The notes under the pieces were generated by a model, which saw only the letters and a list, made by a program, of their open reading frames with translations, was not told where the DNA came from and did not search any database. Below, piece after piece: positions 59,027 to 64,000 of a stretch of DNA of 64,000 nucleotides (position 1 is its first letter; each line of letters opens with the position of its first letter). The translations under genes were made by a program, and so were the position numbers. This stretch comes from Microstegium vimineum (lineage: Eukaryota; Streptophyta; Magnoliopsida; Poales; Poaceae): contig CM039120.1 of the NCBI GenBank assembly GCA_022036555.1, positions 18,554,350 through 18,618,349 of the forward strand, read 5' to 3'.

Positions 59027-59411
59027 GACGCGTGAAGGATTATTGTATCCGACTTTATGGTCCTTTTTTATTTCCAGAGTTCATATATTCAAGTGCAGCT
59101 AATCTCTTTCACACTTAACTATTGATCCAGATGGATTTATAAATGCATCCAATGATTTGTTCAATAAATACAAATGGTACGCGTTTCAAGATTTCTTAGT
59201 TTTGATTTTTTGTAGGGCACCGGCCGATAGCTACTGGACTCGTGGACTCCAAGGAGCGTCCAATCAAAAGCTCCAGCAATTACTCAACCTCTAAATACGA
59301 AACACTACTTTGCATGTAGCGTCCAATCAAAAAGCTGGAGAACTCCATAAGATAAGCGGATCTTGACATATCATGCATGTACAAGTAGAAACTATACTCC
59401 CTCCGCACATG
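59027..59411. other. Intergenic; no gene
   Basis: Contains a short direct repeat GCGTCCAATCAAAAGCT (about 59257 and 59319). Nothing else recognised. Confidence 0.4.
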
Positions 59412-59757
59412 TTTTTCTTGACGTCCTCGCCAACTCGTATGATTTCACGAAGATTGACGTCCTGTGGATGCGGAGTAAACATGGACGTGATTGCCCCTGC
59501 CCTTGCGCTGCAACTTCTCCGCTTCACCCCGTAATAAATTGCCAGGGAAAATGTGAAGCAAAAAAATGTGTGGCCAGGGGATTTGAATCAGTACCTATTT
59601 TTCTTGACGTCCTGGCCAACTCGCCTGATTTCACGAAGATTGACGTCCTGTGGATGCGGAGTAAACATGGACGTGATTGCCCCTACCCGCGCGCTGCAAC
59701 TTCCTCGTTTCACCCCGTAATAAATTGCCAGCGAACACGTGAAGCAAAAATTGTGCA
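59412..59757. repeat. 186-bp-period tandem duplication
   Basis: TTTTTCTTGACGTCCT begins the unit near 59412 and again near 59598. The copies (about 160 bp each, to GTGAAGCAAAAA) are about 90 percent alike. The frame through them repeats as well, with VLWMRSKHGRDCP in each copy, but shows no known domain. Confidence 0.85.
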
Positions 59758-59966
59758 CACCAGGCTCATGCTGCTACCACCTCACCAATCCAGCTACACA
59801 ATTTTATTGTCTATGGCATTCCTACAGCGTTATTTAATAAGAACAGACATGAAAAAATACCCTCTAATTAATGACTCCTTGGTAAGCACAATTATGTCCT
59901 AAACGTCAACTACTATGGGTATAGAGGGAGCATAGTACTGATAAGCGAGTTGCTTACAATACAATC

Positions 59967-61255
59967 ACTATCGGTGGAGTGCCAAGCAGTTTGTTGAGTG
60001 TTTTTTCGGATACTCAGCAAAGAGCTTCTTTGTCAAATATTTTTTACACTTGACAAAGAACTCTTTGTTGAGTGAAGAAAATTTTAAAGCATATTTTGAA
60101 GCAATAAATTGATTCAAATAAAAAGGTGTATAATTCATCAAGACGTACAGTGTTTGTTTTTCTCATTTCTTCGTATGACAAAGTAAAAGTAAATTTGATC
60201 ATAAATCTTACATATCTCTCTTGTAGTTTATGAAACTACGAGAGACATATAAGATTTATGAACAATGTTAGAACAACCATGTCAGATGAATAAATGATTA
60301 AACAATCAAAATAAACTTTATAGATCTTGAAAAGTTATAAAACTTTATAGTTGACAACCTTTTGATTTAAAATCATCTTGTTATGCAAAACTGTGTTTGA
60401 ATTTTAAAAATTTTAAATTCAAAATTTTTAAATGACCTCGGATGGAAAAACAACCAAAATAAACTTTATAGATTTCAAAATTTTATGAAATATTGTAGTT
60501 GATAACTTTTGATTTGAAATCATCTTGTCATGCAAAACTTTGTTTGAATTTTAAAATTTTAAAATTCAAATTTGCTAAACGACCTCAGATGGAAAAACTT
60601 ACTAAACAAAAAATATATATCTCGAAAAGTTATGAACTTTGTAGTTGCTTTTTTTTATTTGAATTCATTTAGGGTCTCAAACAAGCAATTTACACTTAGT
60701 TTAGTATAATACTCCTTTCATAAAAAAACTTTCGTTTAGGACAATGTTTGAGTCAAAAATTGAGAATTAAATCATGAATAACTTTTAATTTATTGAGTTT
60801 GAAAAATGTGAAAATCATAGTCTTGAAAAATATTTTCATAAAAGTATATATATATATATATTATATTTCAATAAATATTTTTTAAAAAATAAGCGGTCAA
60901 AGTTACACTTTGGAGATCGTGTCGTTTTCTAAAACGAAAATTTTTTTAGTATGGAGGGAGCATACAGGGAACCAAAACTATAACTAGACACATGTAAGTG
61001 TATATTGCAGTGGTTAGGTGAGGTATCACGCTAGGGAGAGGTTACGTCCGAATCCCGGTCGGGAGGGCCAATGGGCGCCCCTCCTCAATTAAGAAAAAAA
61101 TTCTTATTTTCTTCCTAATTTTTCGGTTCGAACTTTGCTGAGCCTGACAAAAGACACTCGTTAAAGAGGGCTTTGCCTATATCTTCTTTAGCAAGTATCG
61201 TTTGTCAAGGATGGCACTCAACAAAGCCTTTGTTGAGTGTATATAGACCTTTGTT
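59967..61255. repeat. CACTA-like remnant with TTGTTGAGTG subterminal repeats
   Basis: Both sides carry TTTGTTGAGTG and CTCAACAAAG in direct and inverted order (about 59990-60080 and 61150-61245). These are variants of the TTTGCCGAGTG arrays of grass CACTA elements. Between them, a block with TAAACTTTATAGAT and TCATCTTG and GACCTCGGATGG repeats with a period of 148 bp (about 60312 and 60460, partial third). Clear CACTA termini were not found and no transposase remains. Confidence 0.5.
61005..61110 (+). repeat. tRNA-like A/B-box sequence, possible SINE
   Basis: GTGGTTAGGTGAGG resembles an A box and GTTACGTCCGAATCCCGG a B box about 35 nt later. No cloverleaf could be drawn. Weak call. Confidence 0.25.
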
Positions 61256-61261
61256 GCCCTG

Positions 61262-62007
61262 AGCATCTCCAACAGTTTGGCAATTTCGGTTTGACAAAAC
61301 ATGGAATTTGCCAACTCTAAAATACAAATGCCAAAGATAAAAAGATGCGAACTGCAACAGTTCCCTGAGCATCTTGATGTTGAGGACGACAATCGCCTGT
61401 GTGTGGAGGGTGGCGTTGGCCGTCTCCTGGGCGGTGAGAGCCCTGTCGAGGGCTGTTGCGTCCTCGCGCTGCTTCTGCGCGGCAGCGGCAGCGGCAGCGG
61501 CGGCGTCGCCCATGGAGGGATCCTGGCGATCGGGATCAGCGGCAGGAAGGGGTCAGGGAGCGCCCGGCGAGAGGGACTCGGCGGCGGGCGTCGGGAGGGG
61601 CCGACGAAGGATCTGCGACAGCCGAGGGTAGTGGTGTAGCCGGCGATCGTTCGGCGGCGGCTAGGTTTTAGCGGAAGCAGGTCCCTGGGAAGGAACCTCG
61701 TGATACCATGATAGAGAATGTAATACACGATGTATTCCTCAGTTAGCAAGAGTTGTATACATATAGACCACATGGGGAGCCGGTAGGCCCATGGGCTGTG
61801 TCACGCTTACATTCCAACACCCCATATTGACTTAGCAAAAATGCCTCGCCCTTTTCAAAGGCACTAAAATGTCAAGTGTGGGTTCCTATTTACAACTTTG
61901 ACAAAAATACCAAGTCCAAATGCCAAACTGTTGGCCACCAGTTTTTTAGGTTTTTTTGGCAAAATTAGATATGCCAAGTCTAAATGTCAAACTGTTGGAG
62001 TTGCTCA
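61262..62007. repeat. Inverted-repeat element enclosing a Copia fragment
   Basis: The ends TGAGCATCTCCAACAGTTTG and, inverted, TGAGCAACTCCAACAGTTTG enclose 746 bp. Phrases such as AAATGCCAAA are shared between both sides. The target duplication was not clear. The interior 61366-61819 is of Copia origin. Confidence 0.6.
61366..61819 (-). pseudogene. Copia fragment: 111-bp LTR, PBS and gag start
   Basis: On minus, an LTR-like unit TGTTGGAATGTAAG...CATTCTCTATCA (61819-61709) is followed at once by TGGTATCACGAGG (61708-61696), a tRNA-Met-type PBS. A leader follows and then ATG 61513, MGDAAAAA then QETANATLHTQAIVVLNIK, which is the usual N-terminus of Copia gag proteins in grasses. It stops where the gag core should begin. 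An LTR of 111 bp is very short, close to TRIM size. A complete element would have a second LTR, not seen here. Confidence 0.65.
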
Positions 62008-62202
62008 GACTATAGTCTATGCGAGGCCCTATAAGATTATTTACTTATTTTGATAGCACAACGAAAAGCCCTATGCTCGATTTCTTCTGGATGACGTTTT
62101 TATTTCTTTTAAACACAAACTTGCAATGAAAATTAATAATTAATTATGTTTAGTAGCCACGATGTTTGTAAAACCATATGGGGTCTAGTGGTATTGATCC
62201 TT

Positions 62203-62318
62203 TTGCTTGGCTTATAAGCCGGTTTATCAGCCACTGAAACAATGTTTTTATCTCGCAACAAAACAACCAAAAACGATATCAGCCGGCTTATCGGCCACCA
62301 AGACGATCAGGCGAATAG
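62203..62318. repeat. Short hAT-like MITE
   Basis: GCTTGGCTTATAAGCCGG at the left, and CCGGCTTATCGGCCACCAAG at the right in partly inverted arrangement, with AAACAATG in between. It has the same plan as the one at 36746. Confidence 0.45.
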
Positions 62319-63456
62319 ACCTTTGTGGAGTTTGATTCATGAATCAGGGGACCTTGTTTTTTCTTCAGATAAGAAAAAAACGTATATTAGATATCACAAG
62401 ATACTGTATTGCTCAAGAAGCTATGTGGTTCATTGACTTTATTTTAAAGTGTACATGTATTAATAGAAAAATATGTCTAAATACAAGTAAATCGAAAAAG
62501 AATATGTAGGACAACTGTCCAACCTATATTCTACGAGAAAGTAAACCGATTGCAATCGCTGCCGACGAAGACCGCCGACGCCGCAAAACTGAATCACAAG
62601 AACCGGAGGAAACCACCGGCGTTGAGGTGGACTGCAGCAGACGCTCGATCTCGCGGAAGCGAAGAAGTCTTTGAGCGCCCATCCGTCAGGATCACAATCC
62701 AAATTGAAACGACGAGAGTGGTGCTGACGATGACATCCGTCGTCGTGGTGAAGCCAAGCTCGCTCACACCCGATCCGTACCGCCGGTAGATCGCGTTCGA
62801 TCCACCGCACTCCGTCTTGCCGCTATGCCCTCAGCCGCCACCGTATCCTTGGCCTTAGAAGCGGCACGAGCACTGCCGCTCCACCGTGACGATGAAACAG
62901 CAGCCGCCGCAGACTCCTACACCACCTCACAGGTCCCTCATCGTCACCGGAGTAGACGACGACGAGGTGGACGAAGACCAGGAGGACTTTATTCTACCAT
63001 GGCAGCGCCGCCACCTCCACCAAGCTCGCGCCACCAGAAAATCTAACCCTAAAAAAAGGACTTAGAGAAAAAACTTATTGAAAACCAATGATCCCCACTC
63101 CCTTCAGCCCCCGGCGAGATGCCGGAGGGGAAGGGAGGGGGAACTGACGTTTTGAATTAGTGGGGTCTCCGGTTCAATTCAATACTTATGGCCACTAAAT
63201 TTTATCTTGTTTATTTGGCGCGCTGCAGGGCTGCAGGAGGTCGGAGGCAGGCGCGAGAAGTTTGGGCCTGGTGGTCGGACTTGGCCCAAAACAGATGGAG
63301 CAACAAGTTCCTGTACTCTTTGCTCCCAAATTCAAGAGCCTCGTAGCGCAATCTTTTTTGAATTCCCACTTCGAAGGCTACTGGATATTGGGTTCGGTGG
63401 GAGTTTGCTGGCTAGCCCAAGCCGTAATTATTTTCTTTTTTCTTCGTAGCTTTGTA
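62319..63456. other. Intergenic; GC-rich stretch without a supported gene
   Basis: 62540-63050 is GC-rich with CGACGA/CCGCC runs and frames in several phases, none with a domain. It could be a degraded first exon or the 5' leader of a retroelement. The remainder is plain intergenic DNA. Confidence 0.35.
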
Positions 63457-63689
63457 CTCCCTCCATTCCAAATTATAAGACGTTTGACTTTTTAACTTAA
63501 AGTTTGACCACTCATCTTATTCAAAATTTTTGTCTAAACATAGTCAAATTTAAGTCATTCTTGAAGACCTTTTGTTAATAAACCAAGCTATGCCAAAAAA
63601 GTGATATTTTGTACAAATTTTTGAATAAGACGAGTGGTCAAACTTGGTGCCAAAAAAATCAAACGTTTTATAAATTGGAACGGATTGAG
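63457..63689. mobile_element. Stowaway MITE
   Basis: 233 bp flanked by TA. Ends CTCCCTCCATTCCAAATTAT and, inverted, CTCAATCCGTTCCAATTTAT. Inner arms AGACGTTTGA and TTTGACCACTC are also inverted. Confidence 0.85.
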
Positions 63690-64000
63690 TAGTATATTAG
63701 AAAAAATAGGGATTTGCTAAATTTTAGGTGCCTAAAATTTAATTTTCTTTTAGGCGACAGTTATTGCATATATTTTATACTATAATTGTAGTTTTAGTTC
63801 GTTGCAGTTGCAATTTATATAGACATAGTCTGCAATTTTGATTTCAGAAATAAAAAACTTGTTAGATAAAATTACAAATTTGAAAAAATCTTATATATGT
63901 TGGCACAAATAAAATTTAACAATTACAATTATTTCTATAGAAGGACAAGAACAAAATTTAATATGTTATATATATCATAACAAAATTAACAACTTACTTT
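63690..64000. other. AT-rich intergenic end of window
   Basis: No gene or element recognised. Confidence 0.4.

Noticed and set aside
59967..61255. A complete CACTA element
   Set aside because: Subterminal motifs are present, but no matching CACTA...TAGTG ends or 3-bp target duplication could be placed.
62540..63060. A GC-rich first exon of a host gene
   Set aside because: No frame stays open with a recognisable domain and no convincing splice sites were seen.

Overview
This window is nuclear DNA of a grass, most likely a panicoid or Andropogoneae type. The reasons are multi-exon plant genes with GT-AG introns, dense Stowaway and Tourist MITEs, Copia elements of the SIRE/Maximus (Opie/Ji-like) type, a Mutator-like element carrying a host gene fragment, and GC-rich first exons. 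The species cannot be fixed from the sequence alone. No bacterial, organellar, CRISPR or rRNA signal was seen. About a fifth is host gene and the rest is transposon or unresolved intergenic DNA.

Layout. 1-5200: a decayed Copia element on the minus strand, cut by the window start, with gag, protease, integrase, PBS and the start of its 5' LTR. 5200-8478: GC-rich LTR-like DNA with a 409-bp tandem duplication and a TATA box. 8479-13016: a 3'-truncated Ty3/Gypsy element on the plus strand. Its 460-bp LTR is almost a perfect palindrome, and an extra coiled-coil ORF lies before gag. 13792-14921: a complete non-autonomous CACTA transposon. 14922-20320: old LTR fragments, a Tourist MITE and a foldback element with 60-bp periodicity.

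20443-28956 is the first gene cluster. It holds a 4-exon UBTD-type (DC-UbP_N) gene on plus, a RING-H2 E3 ligase gene on minus in convergent orientation, and a 12-exon TauE/SafE-family membrane protein gene on minus. 54375-57572 holds a second TauE/SafE gene on minus with the same 12-exon plan, so the two are a proximal duplicate pair. The roughly 25.4 kb between them is mainly mobile DNA: MITEs, a LINE 3' fragment, long TA microsatellites, and an 11.4-kb nested structure at 40504-51886.

That nested structure is a Pack-MULE with about 250-bp terminal inverted repeats and a 10-bp target duplication. It carries the leucine-rich-repeat and transmembrane part of a receptor-kinase-like gene. A 9.4-kb Copia element is inserted in the middle of the captured coding sequence, and a Tourist MITE sits in the left inverted repeat. 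The insertion order can be read directly: MULE first, then Copia and Tourist.

57573-64000 holds more Tourist and Stowaway MITEs, a 186-bp tandem duplication, a CACTA-like remnant and a Copia fragment with an unusually short 111-bp LTR. Of the host genes, UBTD, RING-H2 and TauE-2 look intact. TauE-1 lacks one nucleotide at its exon 9 donor compared with its paralogue and may be frameshifted.
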